DNA of 64,000 bases from Acinetobacter sp. Ac_5812 (GTDB lineage: Bacteria; Pseudomonadota; Gammaproteobacteria; Pseudomonadales; Moraxellaceae): positions 496,546-560,545 of the forward strand of contig NZ_LXUK01000012.1 of assembly GCF_013072695.1 (NCBI RefSeq), written 5' to 3'. The notes beneath the pieces are model-generated. The model saw nothing but the letters and a program-made list of their open reading frames with translations. It was not told the DNA's origin and made no database searches. Shown here piece by piece: positions 26,771 through 35,184 of this stretch. Numbering within the stretch: the first letter of the stretch is position 1; every line of letters begins with the position of its first letter. The position numbers were made by a program, and so were the translations under genes.

Positions 26771-26788
26771 TGTTTTACAGGTAAAACA
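26771..26788. promoter_or_regulatory. Palindromic operator candidate before the porin
   Basis: GTTTTA-CAGG-TAAAAC is a perfect 6-bp-arm palindrome matching the sites at 1817-1832 and 14558-14573. It ends 42 bases before the porin ATG, so it probably places the porin under the same regulator as the catabolic genes. Confidence 0.55.
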
Positions 26789-26830
26789 AAAACAAGACCA
26801 ACAGGATCGTTGGGATGAAGGGAAGTAGAT

Positions 26831-28024
26831 ATGAAAAAGACATCAATGGTCGCGATGCTTGCTGCACTGTATTTGGGTATGACATCCCATGCTTTTGCGC
26901 AAAGCTCAGCCCTCGAATGGAAAAGTGAAGATGGAACGGATTCGGTAAAATTGGGTGGCGTGGTGCGTTTGAACCAACGCTATGAAAATTGGGAGGGACC
27001 TAATGGTGGTTTTGGTAAACTTTATTTTGATATTTTCAGGGTCGATCTGAAAGGCAAATTTGACGATGCCTATTTTAATGCCAGTTATTTATTTCAAGAT
27101 CAAGAGAAACGTTCGATTGAGAAAGCTTATGTTGGCTATAATCTCAATGAAAATAATAGTATAGAAGCTGGTTTTGTCTATAAGCCATTCACCATTTATC
27201 CTTATCCGCAAAATGGCTGGACTTATCATATTCCATTTTTCTTGGGCTATGGCAATAACATTGCACCAGGTTTGAACTGGAATTTTCACAACAAGGATTG
27301 GGATGTGAAACTCGGCTATTATCCGCAAATGTTGGAGACCAGCCTACGTTACTCGCCTGAAAGTGCCACCTATGATGACCTAACGGACAATGCATTTCCC
27401 ACTCAGCAAGCCTATCAAAATGAAAAACGCCATCAATTTAACACCCGTATTGTACGTAAGTTAGAAACCGAGTTTGGTAAGCAAGAATTTGGTGTATCAG
27501 GGGCAATCGCGCAATTGCATAATAAAACGACTGATAAAAATGGTCAGTATTATGCGATCGGTTTGCACACCGATAATAATTACAAACGCTTTAATTTACA
27601 AAGCTCTGTGATTCATTATCAATATGATGCCAAAAATCCTGATGGGGTCAATAAAGACATCACCTTGATGGGCAATAATGGTTTTACCCCTGCCTATTTC
27701 ATTGCTTCAGAAGCAACAGTGGCTAGCTTAAACTTGGCTTATACCTTACCTGTACAGGATATGGGCAAACTCAAAGCAATCCGTTTTTATAATGACTATA
27801 GTTATATGGACAAGAAACGTGATGATTGGTCAGATTCACAAATGAATACCACAGGGATGATGTTTATTGCTTCACCATTTATGCTTTGGGCTGATTATAC
27901 TTGGGGTAAAAATGCCAATATTATTGGTGGGGCATCTAATGCAACGGGGTTCACCTCAGCGGTTTCTCCATATAGCGATCAATGGTTATACCGCATCAAT
28001 TTAAATATTGGATTTAGTTTTTAA
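26831..28024 (+). CDS. Outer-membrane porin
   Basis: The 397-residue protein has an N-terminal signal peptide ending in AFAQ. Many alternating, aromatic-rich strands follow, and it finishes with Phe (NIGFSF), the usual beta-barrel assembly signal. AAGGGAAG lies before the ATG. It probably lets the aromatic substrate of the upstream cluster cross the outer membrane. It has its own leader with a hairpin and an operator, and is followed by a terminator. The exact porin family is not certain. Confidence 0.82.
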   Translation: MKKTSMVAMLAALYLGMTSHAFAQSSALEWKSEDGTDSVKLGGVVRLNQRYENWEGPNGGFGKLYFDIFRVDLKGKFDDAYFNASYLFQDQEKRSIEKAYVGYNLNENNSIEAGFVYKPFTIYPYPQNGWTYHIPFFLGYGNNIAPGLNWNFHNKDWDVKLGYYPQMLETSLRYSPESATYDDLTDNAFPTQQAYQNEKRHQFNTRIVRKLETEFGKQEFGVSGAIAQLHNKTTDKNGQYYAIGLHTDNNYKRFNLQSSVIHYQYDAKNPDGVNKDITLMGNNGFTPAYFIASEATVASLNLAYTLPVQDMGKLKAIRFYNDYSYMDKKRDDWSDSQMNTTGMMFIASPFMLWADYTWGKNANIIGGASNATGFTSAVSPYSDQWLYRINLNIGFSF

Positions 28025-28050
28025 ATTTCCAGTCAGTATTTTTCTAAAAG

Positions 28051-28081
28051 GAGTGAGTCATGTTGATGATTCGCTCTTTTT
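28051..28081 (+). terminator. Intrinsic terminator after the porin
   Basis: GAGTGAGTCAT pairs with ATGATTCGCTC (two G-T wobbles) around a GTTG loop, followed by TTTTT. It closes the porin transcript before the convergent AraC gene. Confidence 0.8.
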
Positions 28082-28096
28082 GCTTTTAAGCGGCTT

Positions 28097-29092
28097 TTAG
28101 TTGAGATGACTTTTGCGATATTCTGACGGCGTCTGATTTTCCCAGTGTTTAAAGGCACGGCTAAAGGCACTTTGTTCGGCATAGCCGAGTAACAGTGCAA
28201 TTTCAGTGAGTGACAATTCGGATTTGACCAAATAGCTTTTCGCTAATTCTAAACGAATGCTTTTTACGAGATCACTATACTGCAGGTTATAACCGCTCAG
28301 CTTACGATAAAAGCTTCTTAACGACAGATTCATCTGCTTGGCAATATGCTCCGCCGAGGGTTCACCAATCTTGAGCATATTCACAATCAGTCGCTGTAAA
28401 TCTTTTAAGAAAGTATCAGGATTTGGAATGCTCTTGAGTAATGCCTCTGCCTGTTGATCCAAAAGTTTTTTAAGATGCGGATCATGACTTGGAACAGGAA
28501 GATAAAGAATTTCGAGTGGTAGCCATAATTTTAAAACATCAGCATCAAAACTGACGGGGCAGCCATAGGCCTGTGGATAGGGTGTGGTATCCGCAGGCGC
28601 AACAGCCGAGAACTCAATCTTTAATGGTTGAATATTTGGTCGATGTAAAATCTTTCGGATGGTACTCAACACGCCTGAAAGCAGCACTTCATTGGAAAGC
28701 TGAGAATTTTTATGTACCACGGGCGTCCAACACATACAAAAACGATCTTCTTTCTGCACAATCGAAAATGAAGCAGAGTTTTGCAAAAGGGGTTGGAAAT
28801 TCTTAAAACAATTCAAAAAGCTGAGTAGATTAGGGCTGGATAAGGCCAAGTAACCTAAAATATGAATATGGTGAGGTTCCGATAGTTCACCAATATAATG
28901 ACCCAAAACAGGTGTTGGATGTTGCTGGTAGATTTCTTCGAGCAGATTCCACCATTTGTGTAATGGCATTCTTGGCTGATTGGCATACTGCTGCACAAGT
29001 TCATTGAGCTGATGATTCGAAATATTTTGTTGCTGAAGATACTTGTCGATGAGTTCTAACAGCACCGATGGAATACTTGGAATTTCAGTCAT
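28097..29092 (-). CDS. AraC-family transcriptional regulator
   Basis: The 331-residue protein has an N-terminal ligand-binding domain of about 200 residues of the arabinose-binding-like type. A C-terminal AraC DNA-binding domain follows with two helix-turn-helix units: EHIAKQMNLSLRSFYRKL, and LTEIALLLGYAEQSAFSRAFKHW with the PSEYR ending. It diverges from the Baeyer-Villiger-type monooxygenase gene across a 349-base gap and is probably its activator. A role for the porin it faces is less likely because a terminator separates them. Confidence 0.88.
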   Translation of the reverse strand: MTEIPSIPSVLLELIDKYLQQQNISNHQLNELVQQYANQPRMPLHKWWNLLEEIYQQHPTPVLGHYIGELSEPHHIHILGYLALSSPNLLSFLNCFKNFQPLLQNSASFSIVQKEDRFCMCWTPVVHKNSQLSNEVLLSGVLSTIRKILHRPNIQPLKIEFSAVAPADTTPYPQAYGCPVSFDADVLKLWLPLEILYLPVPSHDPHLKKLLDQQAEALLKSIPNPDTFLKDLQRLIVNMLKIGEPSAEHIAKQMNLSLRSFYRKLSGYNLQYSDLVKSIRLELAKSYLVKSELSLTEIALLLGYAEQSAFSRAFKHWENQTPSEYRKSHLN

Positions 29093-29441
29093 AATTACTC
29101 TACTAGTTTTGAAGTCAAATCCTTTAACCCAATTATAGATAAATCATCGTAGCGATAACGTTGTTGATTTACCTCTTTATCTTAGCTGATCCATTTCAAA
29201 GTTTTTGTATCATCAAGGGACAGAATCATGAGCTTTGATCTCAAAATCTCTCATTAATAATCAATAAAATAAGACATGATTTAAGCGTAGTTCATTCATT
29301 TGACTTTGGTTATTTCACGGTGGCATTCAAGGTCAAGCCTTTAGTGCTGAATCTTATTATTTTCCACAGATATGTTTTTCAATTCATTAAAAAAGGATTG
29401 AGAGATTCTACTGACAAGGTTTTATCAGTTTGGAGTGGGAA
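29093..29441. other. Divergent promoter region, AraC and monooxygenase
   Basis: The 349-base AT-rich gap has no supported gene. It must hold both promoters and the AraC binding sites. I found no clear long palindrome or direct repeat. Confidence 0.45.
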
Positions 29442-30923
29442 ATGTCAGATTTAGATCGAGATACAGTTGTGGATGATTATTCACTGGATGTTGTGATTAT
29501 TGGTGCTGGATTTTCAGGGATTGCAGCAGGAGTTAAACTTCAGCAAGAAAAAATCAATAATTTTATTATTATTGAAAAATCACATGAGGTCGGTGGTGTT
29601 TGGCGAGAGAATACCTATCCAGGTTGTGAGTGCGATGTACCATCTTCTATTTACTCCTATTCATTTGCACCTAATCCCAATTGGAGTCATGTTTTCGCAA
29701 AGCAGAAAGAGATACAGCAATATATTAAAGATGTCGCAAGACGTTTTAAAATGGATCAGCATATTCTATTCAATACAGAGCTGCATCAGGCTGCTTGGTC
29801 ACAGGAACAGCAGGCTTGGCTGATTGAAACCAGTCATGGAAGATATAAGGCGAAATTTATTTTTTTTGCCACAGGTCCTTTAAGTGAACCGACCACACCT
29901 GATGTCATTGGCTTAGATCGTTTTCAAGGACATATTTTTCATTCTGCACAGTGGGATCATTCAGTTGACCTGAGCAACAAACGTGTTGCCGTGATTGGTA
30001 CAGGTGCATCTGCAATTCAAATTATTCCTGCGATTCAGCCGATCGTGAAGCAGCTCTATGTTTTTCAGCGAACCGCACCGTGGGTAATTCCGAAGCCGAA
30101 TATGGTGATGAATAACACCTCTAAAAATCTACAGCAAAAAATACCGTTTACCCTGAACTCCATTCGCAAATTGACCCATATTTCGATGGATATGTTTAGT
30201 TCAAGTGTCAATCAACCAAAGACTTTAGACGTATTAGGCAAAGGTTTGATTCATTGGATGCATTATCAGATTCAGGATCCTGTATTGCGTAACAAAGTGA
30301 CGCCTACATTTACATTGGGCTGCAAACGGATTTTATTTTCAAATACCTACTATCCAGCACTGGCAGCCCAAAATGTGGAGCTGATCAATCAAGGAGTAAA
30401 GGAAATTACACCGAATGGAATTTTGGTTGATGGTCAAGAAGTTCAAGTCGATATCATCGTTTGGGGAACAGGGTTTGAAGTGGCAAAACCACCAATTGCC
30501 AAACGGATTGTGACTAAAAAGGGAATTTTGTTAGATGAGGTGTGGCAAAAAAATACGGTACAAGCCTACAAGGGCTGTGTTGTGAAAGATTTACCGAATG
30601 CATTTATGTTACTTGGACCCAATAGTATTAGTTATAATTCATTAATTACTGCAGCTGAAAATCAAATTGACTATGCACTTAAAGCAATTCGATTTGTCTT
30701 GGATAATCAATTAAGTAGTTTTGAAATCTCTACTTTTGCTGATGATCAATATAATCAAAAACTGCAAAATAAGTTGAATGGAACTGTATTTAATCAAGGT
30801 GGCTGTGCCAGTTATTATTTAGATGCTCAGCAAGTGAATGTTGCGAATTATCCGTGGACGATGCAGTACATGAAAAAAGATATGACAGAATTCGACAGCT
30901 ATAGTTATCGCTTCCATCGCTAA
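29442..30923 (+). CDS. Flavin monooxygenase, Baeyer-Villiger type
   Basis: The 493-residue FAD/NADPH enzyme has an N-terminal Rossmann motif (VIIGAGFSGIAAG) and a central GTGASAIQ NADPH motif. The Baeyer-Villiger fingerprint FxGxxxHxxxWD starts at Phe161. The ATG at 29442 has GGAG eight bases upstream. A TTG at 29430 is also in frame. Such enzymes insert oxygen next to a ketone to give an ester or lactone. An AraC gene diverges from it, and an epoxide-hydrolase-like gene lies downstream on the other strand. The substrate is unknown. Confidence 0.88.
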   Translation: MSDLDRDTVVDDYSLDVVIIGAGFSGIAAGVKLQQEKINNFIIIEKSHEVGGVWRENTYPGCECDVPSSIYSYSFAPNPNWSHVFAKQKEIQQYIKDVARRFKMDQHILFNTELHQAAWSQEQQAWLIETSHGRYKAKFIFFATGPLSEPTTPDVIGLDRFQGHIFHSAQWDHSVDLSNKRVAVIGTGASAIQIIPAIQPIVKQLYVFQRTAPWVIPKPNMVMNNTSKNLQQKIPFTLNSIRKLTHISMDMFSSSVNQPKTLDVLGKGLIHWMHYQIQDPVLRNKVTPTFTLGCKRILFSNTYYPALAAQNVELINQGVKEITPNGILVDGQEVQVDIIVWGTGFEVAKPPIAKRIVTKKGILLDEVWQKNTVQAYKGCVVKDLPNAFMLLGPNSISYNSLITAAENQIDYALKAIRFVLDNQLSSFEISTFADDQYNQKLQNKLNGTVFNQGGCASYYLDAQQVNVANYPWTMQYMKKDMTEFDSYSYRFHR

Positions 30924-30927
30924 AACT

Positions 30928-30957
30928 TAAAAAGCCTTATATAAATAAGGCTTTTTT
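30928..30957 (+). terminator. Intrinsic terminator after the monooxygenase
   Basis: AAAAGCCTTAT and ATAAGGCTTTTTT pair around an ATAA loop, with a T-run on the plus strand. Confidence 0.88.
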
Positions 30958-30974
30958 ATGTCTGTCTTTCTCTA

Positions 30975-31002
30975 AAATAAAAAAAGGCACATCATGTGCC
31001 TA
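30975..31002 (-). terminator. Intrinsic terminator for the reverse hydrolase pair
   Basis: GGCACAT and ATGTGCC form a 7-bp stem. On the minus strand it is followed by a run of T, so it ends the metal-dependent hydrolase transcript. Confidence 0.8.
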
Positions 31003-31022
31003 AAAGAGGAAAGTGTCAGATA

Positions 31023-31952
31023 TTAGCAGGCACGAAGTTTGGTTAAGGCTTTAACGGCAGGAGAGTGGTTTAACACCTGTAAGGCTTTGTTAGTATCACC
31101 TTCATAAAATGGGTGATAGTTGGGTTTAACCCAATGTCTTAAGCTAGAAATCATCGCGAAAAAACTGGGTACTTGTTTGCTACGGGCGTTTTCAATCGCT
31201 GTGTGCCTTAACGCCCGAATCAGTCCGTAGTTTTTATAAGGATCTGCACGTTGGTCTTGTTGCGCCAGTTTCTTAAAGCAATGATAAATGGCAAAGGTGA
31301 ATAGAGGAGCAATAGCCAACATAATCGTTTGGCGTTGCAGATAGGCAAAGGCTTTGTTATTTTCGCCGCATAAATGCATATATAGATCGAACGCCACACT
31401 GCGGTGTTCAACTTCTTCAGCCAGATGCCAAATCATTAAATCCGCCATCATTTCATCAGCAGTTTTATTTTGCCATGGTTGGTCATCGAGACACCACGTG
31501 CCTAACATGGTGGTGAAGTGTTCAACCGCAGCAGCAATACCCACACGAATGGTTAGCCAACGATATTCTAGATTTTTGGAAAGGGCTAAACCAAATGGTG
31601 CTGTATTGATTTGTTTAAACATGCTGTCTAGAGAGAGAAGAAATTCATCAATCTCATAATCATAGTGGCGCAAATAGTCTTGAGCGACTTTATGAGCGGA
31701 GGCATGGTGCGCTTCTTGATGGACAAAACCTTTTACATCGGCACGTAGCTTTTCATCTTTGACGTAAGGCAAGGCTTCATTAAAAGAACGGCACATCCAA
31801 AGTTCACCCACAGGTAAAATTAAATGAACTGCATTAATTAAATGAGTGGCAAAAGGATTGTCATAGATCCAATGCTCGGGCGTATGGCTAAAATCGAATT
31901 GCACACGGCGTTGCTCAAGATAGTGATTTTCCAGTCGTTGTTTAGGATGCAT
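31023..31952 (-). CDS. Predicted metal-dependent hydrolase (COG3687 type)
   Basis: The 309-residue protein resembles the metal-dependent hydrolase family typified by COG3687. It has repeated His/Glu pairs in helices, such as HQEAHHASAHK and AEEVEHRSVAFD, which look like ligands of a di-metal helical bundle. The ATG at 31952 has GGGAGAA upstream and overlaps the end of the alpha/beta hydrolase gene by 11 bases. The longer frame from 31967 is less likely. The two genes are clearly one unit. The substrate is unknown, and members often sit beside lipid- or ketone-modifying genes. Confidence 0.75.
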   Translation of the reverse strand: MHPKQRLENHYLEQRRVQFDFSHTPEHWIYDNPFATHLINAVHLILPVGELWMCRSFNEALPYVKDEKLRADVKGFVHQEAHHASAHKVAQDYLRHYDYEIDEFLLSLDSMFKQINTAPFGLALSKNLEYRWLTIRVGIAAAVEHFTTMLGTWCLDDQPWQNKTADEMMADLMIWHLAEEVEHRSVAFDLYMHLCGENNKAFAYLQRQTIMLAIAPLFTFAIYHCFKKLAQQDQRADPYKNYGLIRALRHTAIENARSKQVPSFFAMISSLRHWVKPNYHPFYEGDTNKALQVLNHSPAVKALTKLRAC

Positions 31953-32805
31953 GGTGTTCTCCCTCATTCACGGCATTGATAAAATAATGGCTGAGTTGCT
32001 CGGCATTCTGGGCTGGAATCCAATGCGTGGCATCTAGATAGATTTCTTGATATTGACCCGTAAAAAACTGTTTATTCAGCTGCGCACTTTTTTTGCCAAC
32101 CGCAATATCTTTATTGCCCCAAATAAATAGGGTGGGGACTTTTACCTTTTTAAAGCTGGAGCCAATAGGCGCCAAAGGCATGCTGCGATACCAGTTAATG
32201 GCTGTACCGATCCGGTTTTCTTGAATGAAATGCTGCTGAAAATCTCTGATTTGTTCAGTATTCATCCCTGAATTTTTCAGCAATAACTGGCTCAGTGATT
32301 TGGCTCTTTTAAACAGCAGTTCAGGTATAAAAGGGAGTTGAAAAAAGCCAATATAGTAGGAGGTGAAAATTTGCGTACTGCTGAGCATGGATTTTAAAAA
32401 CGCACCTGTATGTGGTACTGAAACCAAGGTCAAATGTTTGACTAGATTGGGATATTGTTGGGCCAATTCACAGGCTACAATTGAACCCCAATCATGACCT
32501 ATCACATAGACGGGTTGCCCTAACAAATCGATGAAAGTTTTGACATCAGTAACCAGTTCCGCAATTGCATACTGAAAACGACCCTTGGGAGAGGCTGCTA
32601 AGCTGTAGCCACGTTGTTCAATGGCAAAGGTACGAAAGTTCTGCTGATTGAGAATGGTACTGGTGGCTTGCCAACTGTGTGCGGTTTCAGGAAAACCATG
32701 TAAAAGAATAACCGGTTTTCCATCGATTGGACCCGAATCAATCACATTAAAAATCAGGTTATTACGACAATACTGGCTGTATCGTTTTTCTGTCTGTTTT
32801 GCCAT
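31942..32805 (-). CDS. Alpha/beta hydrolase, epoxide-hydrolase-like
   Basis: The 287-residue protein has HGFPETAHSW at the oxyanion loop, and nucleophile Asp105 in GHDWGS replaces the usual Ser. Asp as nucleophile marks the epoxide hydrolase and haloalkane dehalogenase branch, and HGFPE favours epoxide hydrolase. A C-terminal ATHWIP supplies the His. It leads a two-gene reverse unit with the metal-dependent hydrolase. The neighbouring monooxygenase may belong to the same metabolism. Confidence 0.8.
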   Translation of the reverse strand: MAKQTEKRYSQYCRNNLIFNVIDSGPIDGKPVILLHGFPETAHSWQATSTILNQQNFRTFAIEQRGYSLAASPKGRFQYAIAELVTDVKTFIDLLGQPVYVIGHDWGSIVACELAQQYPNLVKHLTLVSVPHTGAFLKSMLSSTQIFTSYYIGFFQLPFIPELLFKRAKSLSQLLLKNSGMNTEQIRDFQQHFIQENRIGTAINWYRSMPLAPIGSSFKKVKVPTLFIWGNKDIAVGKKSAQLNKQFFTGQYQEIYLDATHWIPAQNAEQLSHYFINAVNEGEHHAS

Positions 32806-32987
32806 GCTGACCTACTTATCAAAGATGTCTATTTCAATTGATAGTAATCAGCGCTATAGGCATAGTCTTGACAGTAGAGGATGGAATTTAACTTGTTGTG
32901 CCATGGCATATATTTTTGGCGCATGCAGCATATGACTTGGCACTTAAAGACGGTTGATTGCAAGATTGAGCGGGTATTTCTGTTTAA

Positions 32988-33845
32988 TCATTCGGCTTTG
33001 CTTTGTTCAAAGCGATGTTGCAGCACCGTGGTCATCTGCTGCAATAGAATTGCGACCAGTCCTTCTTTATCCCAAGCATAGATGGAAACGGTCATGGCTT
33101 GCGCCTTACCCAAAGGTAAATATTCCCGTACCCGATGACCTGTGGTGGTGGCGACGGGTAATAGTGATAAACCGAGACCTGTTTCAACCCCGACCAATAC
33201 GCTGGCTAAACTGTTGCTGGTAAAGGCGATATAGCCATGTAGGCGCTCGCGCTCAATCCGTTCAAACATTTCATCACGATAGAGCCCACCTTGAGGGAAG
33301 GTCACCAAGGGTAAGGGATCAGACCAATCCCCGCCATGATCGATACTTTCAAACCAAGCCATTTCTTCGGGGAAACTGGCATGATGGTCTGAACTGGCCG
33401 CTGTTTCTTTAACGATCACAATATCAAGTTGTGCATTGCGATAACGTTCCATCAAATCACGGCTGAGTCCAGCGGTCACATCTAGCCGTACCGTACGGTG
33501 TTGTTTGCTAAAAGCACTTAAAGCCAAAGCCATATCTGTATTCATAATATCTTCTGGCAAACCAATACGAATGGGAATCGTACCTGAAGGATCACCCAAA
33601 ACGGTTAGTGCTTCGTGTTGCAAGGCCAAAATCCGCCGTGCATAGCTAATCAGATATTCACCTGAATTGGTCAGTTGTAAGGGGCGCGAATTACGGTCAA
33701 TCAAGCTCTTACCCACAGACTCTTCCAATCTAGCGAGTTGTTGGCTGATTGTGGATTGGGTCATATGCAAGCGCTCGGCAGCTAAGGTAAAGCTGCCTGC
33801 GTCAAAGATACTGACAAAGGCGCGGAGTAAACGTGGATCAAACAT
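32988..33845 (-). CDS. LysR-family transcriptional regulator
   Basis: The 285-residue protein has an N-terminal LysR helix-turn-helix (FVSIFDAGSFTLAAERLHMTQSTISQQL) and a C-terminal periplasmic-binding-like effector domain. It diverges from the ankyrin lipoprotein, deaminase and transporter genes across a 167-base gap and is their likely regulator. The effector is unknown, perhaps the deaminase substrate. Confidence 0.9.
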   Translation of the reverse strand: MFDPRLLRAFVSIFDAGSFTLAAERLHMTQSTISQQLARLEESVGKSLIDRNSRPLQLTNSGEYLISYARRILALQHEALTVLGDPSGTIPIRIGLPEDIMNTDMALALSAFSKQHRTVRLDVTAGLSRDLMERYRNAQLDIVIVKETAASSDHHASFPEEMAWFESIDHGGDWSDPLPLVTFPQGGLYRDEMFERIERERLHGYIAFTSNSLASVLVGVETGLGLSLLPVATTTGHRVREYLPLGKAQAMTVSIYAWDKEGLVAILLQQMTTVLQHRFEQSKAE

Positions 33846-34012
33846 ATCGAAATACTCAGAAAACCGAAGTTTGAAATGAGATTGAACTTTGTATTCATAA
33901 TCTTAATACATTGGATTAAATAATTTAATTTTTAAATAGTAATAAAGCTGATTATCCTAAGCATAGATCTTATTTTTGATTCACTAATTTGGGCTGATTT
34001 ATGGAGGGCTTT

Positions 34013-34699
34013 ATGCACAAATCATTTCTGTCGGTTGTATGTGCGCTGGCTTTGACCGCATGTAGCCACGCAACTTCAGGAGATGCTATGCCAGACGACG
34101 CCTTACATAATGCGGCTGCGCGCAATGATGTGGCACAAATCCAACAATTGCTCGCTAAAAATATTCAGATTGATGCACGTGATGCGTCAGGTTCGACCGC
34201 TTTAATGCTTGCAACACGTGCCAATAATCTCGATGCCGCACAAGCCTTGATTAATGCAGGTGCGGATGTCAATGCCAAAGATCAAATTCAGGACAGCCCT
34301 TATCTTTATGCAGGGGCACGTGGCTATTTAAAAATATTAAAGCTGACCTTACAGCATGGTGCTGATTTGAAAAGTACCAACCGCTATGGTGGCACAGCCT
34401 TGATTCCTGCGGCTGAACGAGGTCATGTCGATACCGTACGGACACTGATTGAGGCAGGTGTTGATGTCGATCACATCAATAACTTGGGCTGGACCGCTTT
34501 ATTAGAGGCGATCATTTTAGGTAATGGTAGTCAACCCTATCAGCAGATTGTTGATTTACTCATCGCAGCAGGGGCGAATGTCAATATTGCTGATGGCGAT
34601 GGAATTACGCCGCTTGAGCATGCCCATGCACGTGGTTATACCACTATCGAAAAAGCTTTATTGCGTGCAGGCGCAAAAGCAACGTTATTGGAGCATTAA
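34013..34699 (+). CDS. Ankyrin-repeat lipoprotein
   Basis: The 228-residue protein has a lipoprotein signal peptide with lipobox LTAC, so it should be anchored in an envelope membrane. About five ankyrin repeats follow, recognisable by DASGSTALMLATRANNLDAAQ, INAGADVNAKD and RYGGTALIPAAERGHVDTVR. The ATG at 34013 follows GGAGGG. It is first in a unit with a nucleoside deaminase and an MFS carrier, starting four bases before the deaminase ATG. Ankyrin repeats bind proteins; its partner is not evident. Confidence 0.85.
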   Translation: MHKSFLSVVCALALTACSHATSGDAMPDDALHNAAARNDVAQIQQLLAKNIQIDARDASGSTALMLATRANNLDAAQALINAGADVNAKDQIQDSPYLYAGARGYLKILKLTLQHGADLKSTNRYGGTALIPAAERGHVDTVRTLIEAGVDVDHINNLGWTALLEAIILGNGSQPYQQIVDLLIAAGANVNIADGDGITPLEHAHARGYTTIEKALLRAGAKATLLEH

Positions 34700-34703
34700 A
34701 AAA

Positions 34704-35165
34704 ATGCAGCAGGATCATGATTTTCTGCGTCAGGCAATTGAACTGGCGTATCAAAATTGCAAGCAAGGTGGGCGGCCATTTGGTGCAGTCTTGGTGAAAG
34801 ATGGCCAAGTGATTGCGTCAGGTGTAAATGAAATACTGAAAAGCAATGATCCAACAGCACACGCAGAACTCTTGGCCATACGCGCGGCAAGCCAACAATT
34901 AGGAACAGCTAATTTAGAAGGCTGTGCTGTATTTGCTAGTGGGCAGCCTTGCCCCATGTGTTTGGCAGCCATGCACATGGCGGGAATTAATCGTGTGATT
35001 TATGCACACTCCAATGATGATGCTGAGGCATATGGCTTATCGACAGCAGCAATTTATGCGGATTTAGCAAAACCCTTTGCAGAGCAGTCTATGATGATTC
35101 GCTATGTTCCTGTAAGAATTGAAGCCAAGCCAAATTTGTATGGCTATTGGAAGTCTATCTCATGA
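34704..35165 (+). CDS. Cytidine-deaminase-fold nucleoside/nucleobase deaminase
   Basis: The 153-residue protein belongs to the zinc deaminase superfamily: His53-Ala-Glu55 (THAE-type motif TAHAE) and PCPMC with Cys83 and Cys86 bind the zinc. The length and the TAH/PCPMC wording resemble guanine deaminase or tRNA-adenosine deaminase relatives. The ATG at 34704 is four bases after the ankyrin gene stop. The unit with a CynX/NimT-like carrier suggests an imported base or heterocycle is deaminated. The substrate is uncertain. Confidence 0.8.
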   Translation: MQQDHDFLRQAIELAYQNCKQGGRPFGAVLVKDGQVIASGVNEILKSNDPTAHAELLAIRAASQQLGTANLEGCAVFASGQPCPMCLAAMHMAGINRVIYAHSNDDAEAYGLSTAAIYADLAKPFAEQSMMIRYVPVRIEAKPNLYGYWKSIS

Positions 35166-35184
35166 TTGATATACGGTTAAAACC

